From Streptococcus acidominimus (GTDB lineage: Bacteria; Bacillota; Bacilli; Lactobacillales; Streptococcaceae), in assembly GCF_001921825.1 (NCBI RefSeq), contig NZ_MSJL01000021.1:1-38515 (forward strand): a stretch of DNA of 38,515 bases. The letters are read 5' to 3'. A program made the translations under genes and the position numbers. How positions within the stretch are numbered: the stretch's first letter is position 1; the number at the start of each line of letters is the position of its first letter. This document shows positions 30,834-38,515 of the stretch, in pieces. The notes beneath the pieces are model-generated. The model saw only the letters and a list, made by a program, of their open reading frames with translations. It was not told the DNA's origin and searched no databases.

Positions 30834-31668
30834 GCGCTACTACCTCAACAAATTCGTCCATAGTGATTGGTAAACGCTCAAAGACAAATCCTTTCCGTTC
30901 TAAATTCGCTGCAAATTTTGTAATTTTAGGGACTCCCAGTTGGATACTTTCCATAAAATCAACTTCCTGAAATACATCTCTAGGACTTCCTGATTTGACC
31001 AATTTACCCTTGGACATAATAAAGACAGTATCTGCAAAATCCGCTACATCATCCATCAAATGGGTTACTAGAACAATGGTCATCCCTGACTGGTGGAGTT
31101 GTTTAAAGATAGACATCAGCTCCTTACGACCAGCCGGATCAAGTCCTGCGGTCGGTTCATCAAGAACCAAGACCTTAGGTTCCATGGCTAGAATACCTGC
31201 AATGGCAACCCGGCGCATTTGACCACCAGACAGTTCAAAGGGACTGCGGTCAAACAGGTCTTCCGAGAGACCGACCCAGGCTAATTTTTCACGCGCAATC
31301 GCTTCTGCCTCCTCCTTTGATATACCAAAATTCTGGGGTCCAAAGGCAACATCTTTCAAAACCGTTTCTTCAAAAACCTGACTTTCTGGAAACTGGAAAA
31401 CGAGCCCAACTTTCTTACGAACCTGCTTAATATCCTTATTGACAGAGGTCGGTGTAATACAAAAATCATCAATCAAAACAGTTCCTGACGTTGGGATATT
31501 CAGCCCATTTAACAACTGTAAAATCGTCGATTTTCCTGACCCAGTATGCCCAATAATCGCAGTATAAGAACCATCTACAATCTCCAAGTCGACACCAAAA
31601 AGTGCCCGCCCTTCAAAAGGGGTGTTCGCCTGATATGTATAATCTACTTGTTGGAGAGTAATGCCCAT
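30826..31668 (-). CDS. ecfA2: Energy-coupling factor transporter ATPase EcfA2
   Basis: A 280-residue ABC ATPase. Walker [10 protein letters not shown] is near residue 40, Q-loop [11 protein letters not shown], signature [18 protein letters not shown], Walker [13 protein letters not shown] and H-loop THLMDD. It begins [18 protein letters not shown], typical of the EcfA2 branch (PFEG). It overlaps ecfA1 by 25 bp and ecfT by 8 bp, so the three are coupled. With EcfA1 it forms the heterodimeric motor. Confidence 0.95.
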   Translation of the reverse strand: MGITLQQVDYTYQANTPFEGRALFGVDLEIVDGSYTAIIGHTGSGKSTILQLLNGLNIPTSGTVLIDDFCITPTSVNKDIKQVRKKVGLVFQFPESQVFEETVLKDVAFGPQNFGISKEEAEAIAREKLAWVGLSEDLFDRSPFELSGGQMRRVAIAGILAMEPKVLVLDEPTAGLDPAGRKELMSIFKQLHQSGMTIVLVTHLMDDVADFADTVFIMSKGKLVKSGSPRDVFQEVDFMESIQLGVPKITKFAANLERKGFVFERLPITMDEFVEVVAHG

Positions 31669-32480
31669 AATCTTTCTTCTAATTCCTCTTCTGTAAAATA
31701 GCGCGACGGCACATCAAGCCCTTTTTCACGTAATTGCTGAACTAGGGCTGCTGTAAACGGCTGATCTAGTCCTAAATCCTGCAAATCGTCACGCATAAAC
31801 AATTCTGATGGATGACTAATCGATTCAATTTGTCCTTTGTTCATAACCATCACTCGGTCACTCAAGGCAACTTCGTCTAAATCATGCGTAATAGAGATAA
31901 CCGTAATGTGATGTTTTTCCTTGATTTCCTTGACAATTCGAATCAAGTCCAAACGTCCCTCAGGATCCAGCATACTTGTCGCCTCATCAAGGATAATAAT
32001 GTTTGGACGCAAGGCAACCACTCCTGCAATCGCAACACGCTGTTTCTGACCGCCTGACAACCTCGCTGGTTCACGCCTTTTAAAATCCGTCATTCCAACC
32101 AATTCCAAGGCCTCTTGCACCCGTTGCATCATGTCTTCTAGGGGAACACCTTGATTTTCTAAGCCGAAAGCAACATCATCTTCAACGGTTGCTCCGACAA
32201 ACTGATTATCTGGATTTTGAAACACCATACCAATCTGACGGCGCTTTTCCCAGACATTTTCTGGTGTTAAGAGGTCACCTGAAATGATAATCTCCCCAGA
32301 TTCTGCCTCCAATAGTCCATCAATCAGACGAACCGTCGTTGATTTGCCCGAACCATTATGACCGATAATGGAGAGCCATTCTCCTTGTTTCACGTGAAAC
32401 GACACATCCTTCAAGGTATAGTCGTCATCTTCAAGGTCGTATTTATAGCTTACTTGCTTTACTTCAATTATATTTGTCAT
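31644..32480 (-). CDS. ecfA1: Energy-coupling factor transporter ATPase EcfA1
   Basis: A 278-residue ABC ATPase with Walker [14 protein letters not shown]-loop [11 protein letters not shown], signature [13 protein letters not shown], Walker [13 protein letters not shown] and H-loop THDLDE. The C-terminal ~60 residues are the usual dimerisation helix region. ATG 32480 shares its A with the pgsA stop (TAATG), so translation is coupled to pgsA. Confidence 0.95.
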   Translation of the reverse strand: MTNIIEVKQVSYKYDLEDDDYTLKDVSFHVKQGEWLSIIGHNGSGKSTTVRLIDGLLEAESGEIIISGDLLTPENVWEKRRQIGMVFQNPDNQFVGATVEDDVAFGLENQGVPLEDMMQRVQEALELVGMTDFKRREPARLSGGQKQRVAIAGVVALRPNIIILDEATSMLDPEGRLDLIRIVKEIKEKHHITVISITHDLDEVALSDRVMVMNKGQIESISHPSELFMRDDLQDLGLDQPFTAALVQQLREKGLDVPSRYFTEEELEERLWALLSNK

Positions 32481-33019
32481 TACTTAAAGGTATCCTTAAA
32501 TAAATAAGAAGCACCCTTGAAATAGTCATAACCTGAATAAAGGGTGAAAAATAGAGCAATATAGAGAGTAATCACTCCTAACAACTGCAAATGGAGTAAG
32601 AGAAAAATAATGGCAAACATTTGAGAAAATGTTTTAATTTTACCAGGCATTGCCGCAGCAAGCACTGTTCCTCCATTTTCAACCAAGAGCAGACGCAACC
32701 CCGTGACAGCCAACTCCCGACAAATAATTATTGCCACAATCCATGCCGGAGCAAATCCGATCTCTACTAGCATAATAAAGGCTGTCATCACCAAAATCTT
32801 ATCTGCCATTGGATCAGCAAATTTCCCAAAATTGGTCACCACCTGCCATTTACGAGCCAGGTAACCATCGAGATAATCGGTCAAGCTAGCTAAGGCAAAG
32901 AGCACTGCTGCTAATAGATGACTAGCTAGGTTATTCCACACACTCAAAACAAGTATGAAGATGGGGATGACCAGAATGCGACCAAGCGTTAAAGCATTAG
33001 GAATATGTTCTTTTTTCAT
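32480..33019 (-). CDS. pgsA: CDP-diacylglycerol-glycerol-3-phosphate 3-phosphatidyltransferase
   Basis: A 179-residue membrane enzyme making phosphatidylglycerol phosphate, precursor of phosphatidylglycerol. The CDP-alcohol phosphotransferase motif D-G-x2-A-R-x8-G-x3-D-x3-D is seen as DYLDGYLARKWQVVTNFGKF then ADPMAD (~55-80). About four to five membrane helices. I start at ATG 33019, not 33031, since GAGG lies 6 nt upstream and the family starts MKKEHIPN. It is 8 bp after rodZ. Confidence 0.94.
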   Translation of the reverse strand: MKKEHIPNALTLGRILVIPIFILVLSVWNNLASHLLAAVLFALASLTDYLDGYLARKWQVVTNFGKFADPMADKILVMTAFIMLVEIGFAPAWIVAIIICRELAVTGLRLLLVENGGTVLAAAMPGKIKTFSQMFAIIFLLLHLQLLGVITLYIALFFTLYSGYDYFKGASYLFKDTFK

Positions 33020-33027
33020 AGTAGTCC

Positions 33028-33885
33028 TCATTGTTCAATTGTCAAAATGACGTTGCCTGACTGATTGGTCAAAGCAGATGTATCCAATTTTTGACCTGCA
33101 ATCGTAATATCAACTCCACGAACAACACCTAGTACCAAGGTTGCCGTAGTCGTTCCTAACGGAAGCGTTGCTGATACAGTAGGAGATTCTGGAGATAGGG
33201 TAAAACCACCTGCAATTTCTGTACCGGTTAAGCTAACCCAGCTTGTCACACTGGATACAGAAAGGGCAATCGTTACAGGTTCTTTTACTCCCTTAACTGT
33301 TACTGCCAAATCGTTTCCTCCACCAGAGGTAACTAAAGTCACACTAGCTGCTTGACTGCTAGAAGATGGTTCGGTGGTGGAAGAAGATGAGCTGCTAGAA
33401 GATTGGCTCTCTACCTCTTTCGTTGTGGTAGACTGGGAGATCACGCTATAAGAAGTGCTTGTCTCGCTCGTTCGTGCCTGATTTTGTACACGGCTGTAAA
33501 CAATATAGGTCACAAAACATAAAATAAAGGTTGAAGCAAGCAATAGATAAATAAGCGGTAAATAAGACGTTTTTTTCTTTTTCACCTTGTAGCTTCTTCG
33601 AAGTTCAGACTGTAACTCCACCTCTTCTCCTGCCTCATAATACATCACTAAACTATTTCGGTCATAGGCATCGAGCAATACAGCAGCATCCAGCTCCAAC
33701 ACTTCAGCATACCGCTGTAAAAAGGAGCGAGCATAGGCTTTATCTGGAATATATTCAAAATCATTGTACTCTAAAGCCTGTAAATATTTTGCCTGAATCT
33801 TCGTCATTCTCTGTAAATCAGCAAAATTCCAACCACGACTTTCCCTAGCTGCCCGCAATACCTCTCCTATACTTTTTTGTCTCAT
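33028..33885 (-). CDS. rodZ: RodZ-like cytoskeletal/HTH membrane protein
   Basis: A 285-residue bitopic protein. Cytoplasmic HTH_25 domain ~5-75 (IGEVLRAARESRGWNFADLQ, YIPDKAYARSFLQRYAEVLE), one membrane helix at ~107-130 (LPLIYLLLASTFILCFVTYI), a Ser/Thr-rich extracellular linker including a run of serines at ~160-178, and a C-terminal beta domain (~185-285) of the DUF4115 type. RodZ links the elongation machinery to the cell wall; ovoid streptococci lack MreB but keep this protein, and its HTH may bind nucleic acid. An extended -10 sits upstream (33922). Confidence 0.88.
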   Translation of the reverse strand: MRQKSIGEVLRAARESRGWNFADLQRMTKIQAKYLQALEYNDFEYIPDKAYARSFLQRYAEVLELDAAVLLDAYDRNSLVMYYEAGEEVELQSELRRSYKVKKKKTSYLPLIYLLLASTFILCFVTYIVYSRVQNQARTSETSTSYSVISQSTTTKEVESQSSSSSSSSTTEPSSSSQAASVTLVTSGGGNDLAVTVKGVKEPVTIALSVSSVTSWVSLTGTEIAGGFTLSPESPTVSATLPLGTTTATLVLGVVRGVDITIAGQKLDTSALTNQSGNVILTIEQ

Positions 33886-33921
33886 AAGTTCCTCTCTCTA
33901 TCAATTAGTTTTCAATACCAT

Positions 33922-33929
33922 ATTGTACC
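33922..33929 (-). promoter_or_regulatory. Extended -10 upstream of rodZ
   Basis: TGGTACAAT on the minus strand in the 78-bp gap after yfmH. It could give the rodZ-pgsA-ecf genes their own transcript. Confidence 0.45.
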
Positions 33930-33963
33930 AAAAATTTAGGGAAATTTCGATGCTAATTCACTT

Positions 33964-35247
33964 TTATTTTGGAAAAATCATAAAATCTGTCATGTCACAT
34001 TGACCTATAAATCTCCGTCCAACCTCTACCACTTCTTCTAATGTCAGACTAGTCAAAAGCTCCGGAATATCAAAAATCGATTCTGTCTCTGAAAAATACG
34101 TCACAAAATAAGCAACTGTAAACTCTAAAGAATTAAGGCTACGGATAAATTCACCATACATCTGATTCTTTAGGATTTGGAAATGCTCCTGCGTCACATC
34201 TTCGTCTCTCTCAAAGTTCAACAAAGCCTTACGCAACTGACTTGAAAGAGTGATTGGTTCCGCCGTATCACCTGTCACCACTACAAAATGATAACCTTGT
34301 TGAACCTCGACATGGAAACTCAAAGAATGGTCTATTTTATTGGTCTCATAGAGGGTCTGATAGCGTTTAGAAGTCCGTCCGATTAACATGGAGAGTAAAA
34401 AGGACAGGCAGATTCGATAATACTGCTCTTTTCCTGGCGAAATAAGATCATTTCCTCGAAGACCAATGGCCAATTTTGGGAGGGCTACCTCCCAGCTCTC
34501 CCTACCATGCTCGTTAATCGCTTCTTTCTTGAGATGGGTCGTCACTCGCTGCTCTTCCTCTATCGTCTGGTCTCCCGCTTGATTGGCTGCGATCCATTCA
34601 AACACCTCGTGAATATCAACATCCCCCATAACAACCAATGTCATCCGGTTCGGCTTATAAAACTGCTGGAAACTCTCCTGCAAGATTGCAGCCGAAATCT
34701 CCCGAATGGAATCCCGTGTCCCTGCAATATCCTCAGCCAAAGCTGTATTAGGATAGAGACACTTTAAAATCCCGAGATAAAGACGATGATCGGGGTCATC
34801 TGCATACATTTCAATTTCTTGAGTGATGATTTCTTTTTCTCGCTCCACACTCTCCTCAGTAAAATGCGTCTCCCTCACCATTTTCTGGAGCAAGTCGAGC
34901 GGTTGACGAAGCTCCCCAGTTGTCGAAAAAAAGTAGCTTGTCTGATGAAAACTGGTATAGGCATTGGCAGTAGCACCGTATCTTGCAAACTCCTGCACGA
35001 TATCATCACCCTCTGCCGTTTCGAATAACTTATGTTCTAAAAAATGCGCAATCCCAACTGGATGACTCTTGTCAAGATTGTCAACAGTTGTAAACATACT
35101 GTCAAGCGATCCGACATCAACTGTCATAATGGCATAGGTCTCATGAAACTCTTTTTTAGGAATCAGAACAACTCTCAAGCCATTTTCTAAGCTGCCGTAG
35201 TAAATAGGACTGCTTAAGTAAGGATAGGTCTTTTCAGTTACGTTCAT
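33964..35247 (-). CDS. yfmH: M16 family metallopeptidase YfmH
   Basis: A 427-residue zinc peptidase-like protein with the inverted motif HFLEH (His68, Glu71, His72) and a downstream Glu in EKEIITQEIEMYADDP, so the active site looks complete. In Bacillus YfmH with YfmF takes part in elongation factor P 5-aminopentanol modification. It starts 2 bp after yfmF, with GGAG inside the yfmF end about 13 nt from the ATG. The Arg/Tyr pair of the second M16 domain is expected around 260-330 but I cannot assign it surely. Confidence 0.88.
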   Translation of the reverse strand: MNVTEKTYPYLSSPIYYGSLENGLRVVLIPKKEFHETYAIMTVDVGSLDSMFTTVDNLDKSHPVGIAHFLEHKLFETAEGDDIVQEFARYGATANAYTSFHQTSYFFSTTGELRQPLDLLQKMVRETHFTEESVEREKEIITQEIEMYADDPDHRLYLGILKCLYPNTALAEDIAGTRDSIREISAAILQESFQQFYKPNRMTLVVMGDVDIHEVFEWIAANQAGDQTIEEEQRVTTHLKKEAINEHGRESWEVALPKLAIGLRGNDLISPGKEQYYRICLSFLLSMLIGRTSKRYQTLYETNKIDHSLSFHVEVQQGYHFVVVTGDTAEPITLSSQLRKALLNFERDEDVTQEHFQILKNQMYGEFIRSLNSLEFTVAYFVTYFSETESIFDIPELLTSLTLEEVVEVGRRFIGQCDMTDFMIFPK

Positions 35248-35249
35248 CT

Positions 35250-36503
35250 TTACTGTATCGCTCCTTCCATAAAATAAACTGCTTGTAGTCGAACCAGCTG
35301 TGCAACACGAATAACATCATCTCTTGACACCTTGTTGACAGCATTCATCCATTCTGCCAATTCAAGTTGGTCATCACCAAAAATAACCTTGTTATAGGCA
35401 TGCTCTATTAACTGTCCCTGCTTATCCTGAGAAAGGGTTGCAGAGTGAATCAACATCGTTTTTGCTCGCTCTAGTTCTTCTTCTGTAAAGTAGCCCCTCT
35501 TAATATCTAGTAGCTGCTTACTAATCAAGCGCATGCTCTTGCGGCGATTTTCCTTATCGATACCTGCGTAGACCTTCAAGAACCCAGAGAAGATATTTAA
35601 CTGACTGCCAATCGTATAAGCAAGTCCTTCTTTTTCACGAACATTAGTAAACAATTTAGAGTGCGAAAAGGCACCAAATAAACCATTGAAGACCAGTAAA
35701 GGAATATGATTGACATCATTGTAAAGCACCTGTACATGATAGGCTAACTCTAAGATTGACTGAGCAGCTTCCTTGCGCTCCATCTTTTCCTTGATAATAT
35801 TCGAAAAGGGAGGTTGGTAGGTAAATTCTAATTTTGGATTGCGGTAGGAAAAACGAAACTCTTTCAGACGTTTGGACACCATCTCCTGATCGACTTCTCC
35901 GGAAACGAAAATATCAATTCGATCTAAATGAAGCATGTTCTGTAAAGTCTTGTAAACTGTCTGAGCTGTTTCTCTTTCTACTAGATCACGTTTCCCAATA
36001 CGCGGAACTTTCAAGTGCTCATCTTCAAAAAACAGGGCTGCCAACTCCACATCTGCATGGTAGAAATGATCCTCTACCTCCGAATCCAGATAATTCACTA
36101 AATTGGTCTTTTCAATCTCAAATAATGTTGGCTCAAATCCGTTTTTAATTCTCAAAGGCTGAAAGAGGCTGGCATAGAAAAAATCAAGCAAGGATAAGGT
36201 CAGATCTGTTCCATCTGGCAGGTAGTTTGACTTGATATAAGACATTTTTATCTCAATAATGTGTACCTTGCCCCTTTTTGATACACTGGTTGAAAATTGG
36301 GCTCCGTACAAGTCCGCCAAGCGTTGATGGAATAAACGAGAAGTTGGGTAGGCTTGATTGGCTGTATCAAGGATATTAGAAACCAGTACCCGTCCAGCAA
36401 CTGTTTCTGTATCCATTGGCGCAGCAAAACGGACCAATACTTGATTGGTCGTAAACTTCTCTGCGGGAATAAAGTGAAGCTGAACACCTTCTTGTAATTT
36501 CAT
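35250..36503 (-). CDS. yfmF: M16-like peptidase subunit YfmF
   Basis: A 417-residue partner of YfmH. It has the two-lobed M16 pattern (VLVRFAAPMDTETVAGRVLV; LFGAFSHSKLFTNVREKEGL, AYTIGSQ) but no HXXEH zinc site, as is usual for the non-catalytic YfmF-type half of such pairs. The second-lobe motif REKEGLAYT is well conserved. ATG 36503 has AGAGGGGG 5-8 nt upstream. First gene of the left-going operon, divergent from yaaA. Confidence 0.87.
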   Translation of the reverse strand: MKLQEGVQLHFIPAEKFTTNQVLVRFAAPMDTETVAGRVLVSNILDTANQAYPTSRLFHQRLADLYGAQFSTSVSKRGKVHIIEIKMSYIKSNYLPDGTDLTLSLLDFFYASLFQPLRIKNGFEPTLFEIEKTNLVNYLDSEVEDHFYHADVELAALFFEDEHLKVPRIGKRDLVERETAQTVYKTLQNMLHLDRIDIFVSGEVDQEMVSKRLKEFRFSYRNPKLEFTYQPPFSNIIKEKMERKEAAQSILELAYHVQVLYNDVNHIPLLVFNGLFGAFSHSKLFTNVREKEGLAYTIGSQLNIFSGFLKVYAGIDKENRRKSMRLISKQLLDIKRGYFTEEELERAKTMLIHSATLSQDKQGQLIEHAYNKVIFGDDQLELAEWMNAVNKVSRDDVIRVAQLVRLQAVYFMEGAIQ

Positions 36504-36532
36504 GTATGCCCCCTCTAAAACATTCTAGCTTC

Positions 36533-36557
36533 AATTATACCATTTTATGGTATAATT
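36533..36557. promoter_or_regulatory. Divergent yfmF / yaaA promoter within a perfect inverted repeat
   Basis: AATTATACCAT (36533-36543), TTT, ATGGTATAATT (36547-36557). Each arm contains an extended -10 (TGGTATAAT), one per direction. The -35 regions are weak. Confidence 0.7.
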
Positions 36558-36576
36558 AACTGAAACGAGGTAATTT

Positions 36577-36957
36577 ATGGACTACAAATTATACGATGAC
36601 CACATCATTCTACAAGCACTGTTAAAGGAAGTGGGTCTTATCCAAAGTGGAGGGGCCATCAAGGGATTTTTACAGGAATATCCTGTCTTTTTTAATGGTG
36701 AGAAAGAAGAGCGTAGACGCAAAAAAATCCGTATTGGAGATGTCGTCAGCATTCCCAGCCACGAGGTAACCATCACAATGGTTGCACCAACAGCTGCTGA
36801 ACAAGAGGAATATGAGAGGGATCGGGCTGAAAAGGAACGCGTTGCCCAGCTCGTCAAACAGCTAAATGCCCAACATAAGAAAAGTAACAATACCCCTCCT
36901 ACAAAGACCAGCAAGAATAGACAGAAAAAAGCACCTGTCCGCTTTCCAGGTACCTAA
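36577..36957 (+). CDS. yaaA: S4-domain protein YaaA (RlbA-like)
   Basis: A 126-residue small RNA-binding protein. The S4-like domain fills ~1-70 ([54 protein letters not shown]). The C-terminal ~50 residues are a charged helix and a basic tail. It is placed directly before recF, as in most Firmicutes, and a role in ribosome or rRNA binding has been proposed for the family. ATG 36577 has GAGG upstream. Confidence 0.9.
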   Translation: MDYKLYDDHIILQALLKEVGLIQSGGAIKGFLQEYPVFFNGEKEERRRKKIRIGDVVSIPSHEVTITMVAPTAAEQEEYERDRAEKERVAQLVKQLNAQHKKSNNTPPTKTSKNRQKKAPVRFPGT

Positions 36958-36959
36958 GC

Positions 36960-38063
36960 ATGTGGCTCGAATCATTACGTTTACAGCATTTCCGTAATTA
37001 CCAAGACTTGGACATCAACTTTCATAATGGTTTAAATGTCTTTCTAGGACAAAATGCACAGGGAAAGACCAATATCCTTGAAAGTATTTATTTCTTAGCC
37101 CTAACGCGCAGTCACCGGACGCGTGTTGACAAGGACTTGATGCAGTTCCAGCAGAAAAATCTTTCCATCAGCGGCATACTCCATCGTCAAATCGGTAAAC
37201 TTCCACTTGACATTGAGTTGACAGAAAAAGGACGGATAACCAAGATCAATCATCTCAAACAATCCAAATTATCAGAGTATATCGGTCACATGAATGTCGT
37301 CCTTTTTGCTCCAGAAGATTTACAGTTGATTAAAGGACCACCTGCTCTTAGAAGGAAGTTTATTGATGTTGAATTGGGCCAGATTAAGCCGCTCTATCTG
37401 TCTGATTTATCCAATTATAACCATATCCTCAAGCAGCGGAATACCTACTTAAAATCGACAGATACCATTGATGAAACCTTTCTCTCTGTCCTAGACCAAC
37501 AACTGGCTGAATATGGTAGTAAGGTCATTTTACAGCGCCTAGACTTTCTAAAAAAATTAGAATGCTTTGGGAATGCCAAAGTTAGAGAGATCTCTGAACA
37601 GCGTGAGGAGTTAACGATCCAATACCAATCTTCTATCAAGTTTACAGGAGAAGACAACTTAGTTGACGTTTTTTTGACAGAATTGTCAAGATGTCGTAAA
37701 CGCGATTTATTCAAAAAAAATACAGGTGTTGGTCCCCATCGTGATGATATTGCTTTTTTCTTGAACAGTGTCAACGCCCATTACGGAAGTCAGGGGCAAC
37801 ATCGTAGTCTTGTCCTATCACTCAAATTAGCTGAAATTGAACTGATGAAAGAGGTCACACGCGAATACCCGATACTACTACTTGATGATGTGATGAGTGA
37901 ACTTGACAACAACCGTCAAGTCAAATTGCTCGAAACTATCTCACATACCATTCAGACCTTCATTACGACAACCAGTCTCGATCACCTGTCAAAACTACCT
38001 GAAGAAGTTAAAATCTTTACGGTCAAGCAAGGACAAATTGAAGAACAGGACATACATGATTAG
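36960..38063 (+). CDS. recF: DNA replication/repair protein RecF
   Basis: A 367-residue SMC-like ABC ATPase that loads RecA at gaps. It starts [20 protein letters not shown], with Walker [13 protein letters not shown] near residue 30, [17 protein letters not shown], the signature region [17 protein letters not shown] and Walker [14 protein letters not shown]. Length is normal. The ATG is 2 bp after yaaA, so they form one operon, with a terminator at 38090. Confidence 0.97.
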   Translation: MWLESLRLQHFRNYQDLDINFHNGLNVFLGQNAQGKTNILESIYFLALTRSHRTRVDKDLMQFQQKNLSISGILHRQIGKLPLDIELTEKGRITKINHLKQSKLSEYIGHMNVVLFAPEDLQLIKGPPALRRKFIDVELGQIKPLYLSDLSNYNHILKQRNTYLKSTDTIDETFLSVLDQQLAEYGSKVILQRLDFLKKLECFGNAKVREISEQREELTIQYQSSIKFTGEDNLVDVFLTELSRCRKRDLFKKNTGVGPHRDDIAFFLNSVNAHYGSQGQHRSLVLSLKLAEIELMKEVTREYPILLLDDVMSELDNNRQVKLLETISHTIQTFITTTSLDHLSKLPEEVKIFTVKQGQIEEQDIHD

Positions 38064-38089
38064 TTCTAGCGTTTAAGATTATATAGGCA

Positions 38090-38118
38090 AAAAGGATAGG
38101 AAAGCCCTATCCTTTTTA
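38090..38118 (+). terminator. Terminator of yaaA-recF
   Basis: AAAAGGATAGG, AAAGC, CCTATCCTTTT and more T; symmetrical enough to act on both strands. Confidence 0.88.
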
Positions 38119-38139
38119 TTACTTGCTTTACATACCTGT

Positions 38140-38300
38140 CAAGCGGTATGCTTAAAATTGAACACACCTTAAACTCTGTATGAAACTTTAATTGATTCCG
38201 TAGCTGTTCCATACAGATATGGACACCCTAGCTTTCTCGCTTCAACAGTCTGGAAAGACTAGACTGTTGAAGATTAGAGATATAGCCGTGTCAAACACCT
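38140..38300. repeat. Diverged composite repeat (inverted relative to 5053 and 10055)
   Basis: Read on the minus strand it shows GTTTGACACG, a hairpin CTTCAACAGTCT/AGACTGTTGAAG and GAGTTTAAGGTGTGTTCAAT, in the order opposite to the modules seen at 5080-5180 and 10070-10170. The match is looser than between those two. No gene. Confidence 0.45.
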
Positions 38301-38302
38301 TT

Positions 38303-38380
38303 TATAGCCGTTTAGTTTATTTTTAGTACTAGGCAACGAGTCGCAGGTAGTACTGGGGGACAGCAAGACGAGTTAACGAA
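38303..38380. repeat. Truncated MITE-like element
   Basis: Starts TATAGCCGTTTAGTTTAT and follows the reverse complement of 28824-28929 almost exactly up to GAGTTAACGAA, where the match stops about 29 bp short of the expected end. The IS630-type end begins 9 bp later. Confidence 0.7.
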
Positions 38381-38393
38381 ACATAAGATATAG

Positions 38394-38422
38394 TTGTTTC
38401 ACTCTAAAATCCATGATATAAT
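38394..38422 (+). promoter_or_regulatory. Promoter of the IS630-type transposase
   Basis: TTGTTT (38394-38399), 17 bp, TATAAT (38417-38422); the -35 lies inside the IS terminus. Confidence 0.6.
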
Positions 38423-38428
38423 AGAACC

Positions 38429-38515
38429 ATGACATATAGTATTGATTTTAGAAAACGTGTAATCTCTTTCGTTCAGGAAGGGCATACTCGAACAGAAGCC
38501 TGCGAACTATTTGGT
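38429..38515 (+). CDS. IS630-type transposase, N-terminal fragment
   Basis: The first 29 codons are seen: MTYSIDFRKRVISFVQEGHT then RTEACELFG. This is the start of the helix-turn-helix domain of IS630/Tc1-mariner-like transposases, whose orthologues begin M-x-Y-S-x-D-F-R. The leader between -10 and ATG is only a few bases, with no clear ribosome-binding site. The rest is outside the window. Confidence 0.8.
   Translation, partial: MTYSIDFRKRVISFVQEGHTRTEACELFG

Larger units (their letters stand above)
38389..38515 (+). mobile_element. IS630-type insertion sequence, left part (runs off window)
   Basis: The presumed terminus TATAGTTGTTTC (38389-38400) is followed by a promoter and the start of an IS630-like transposase gene. 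The same 12 bases begin the 73-bp MITE at 12612. Confidence 0.7.

Overview
The window looks like the chromosome of a low-GC streptococcus, most probably Streptococcus suis. This rests on recognisable protein sequences, gene order (gdpP-rplI-dnaB-veg; yfmF-yfmH-rodZ-pgsA-ecfA1-ecfA2-ecfT with divergent yaaA-recF; sdaAB-sdaAA), AT-rich sequence and near-consensus sigma-A promoters. The species call is inference from memory, not a search.

Layout. 1-140: start of an IS5-type transposase cut by the window edge. 238-3940: two tandem paralogous extracellular lipoprotein flavoproteins of the fumarate/urocanate reductase type, each with its own promoter and a Rex-like operator. 4177-4788: rpsD. 5581-9663: gdpP-rplI-dnaB-veg. 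10542-14677: mnmA, a decayed RpiB/LacAB-type isomerase and mnmG. 15411-16637: a solitary GT8 glycosyltransferase. 27172-28731: the two-subunit serine dehydratase. 29320-36503: a LysM surface protein, then the ECF transporter energising module, pgsA, rodZ and the YfmF/YfmH pair. 36577-38063: yaaA-recF. 38389-38515: start of an IS630-type element.

Between the glycosyltransferase and sdaAB sits a 10.2-kb mobile island (16914-27187) bounded by a perfect 74-bp direct repeat that includes the sdaAB start codon. It has a tyrosine integrase, a CI/Cro-like divergent switch with three matching 16-bp operators, a BRO-type antirepressor, an excisionase-like protein, a RepA-type ATPase beside an iteron-rich candidate origin, two ArpU/DUF1492-like late regulators, a HicAB toxin-antitoxin pair, and what I read as an unlisted type I toxin-antitoxin locus (26-residue hydrophobic peptide with a convergent antisense RNA). 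No capsid, terminase or conjugation genes are visible, so it resembles a satellite prophage or phage-inducible chromosomal island. Its insertion separates sdaAB from its native upstream DNA, which recalls the S. pyogenes SpyCI islands at the 5' end of mutL.

Intergenic regions are unusually rich in short repeats: MITE-like elements with TATAG-type terminal inverted repeats (2185, 9811, 12612, 28824, 38303) and longer modular repeats (4990, 9811, 38140). The 12612 element shares its termini with the IS630-type element at the right edge, which suggests trans-mobilisation.
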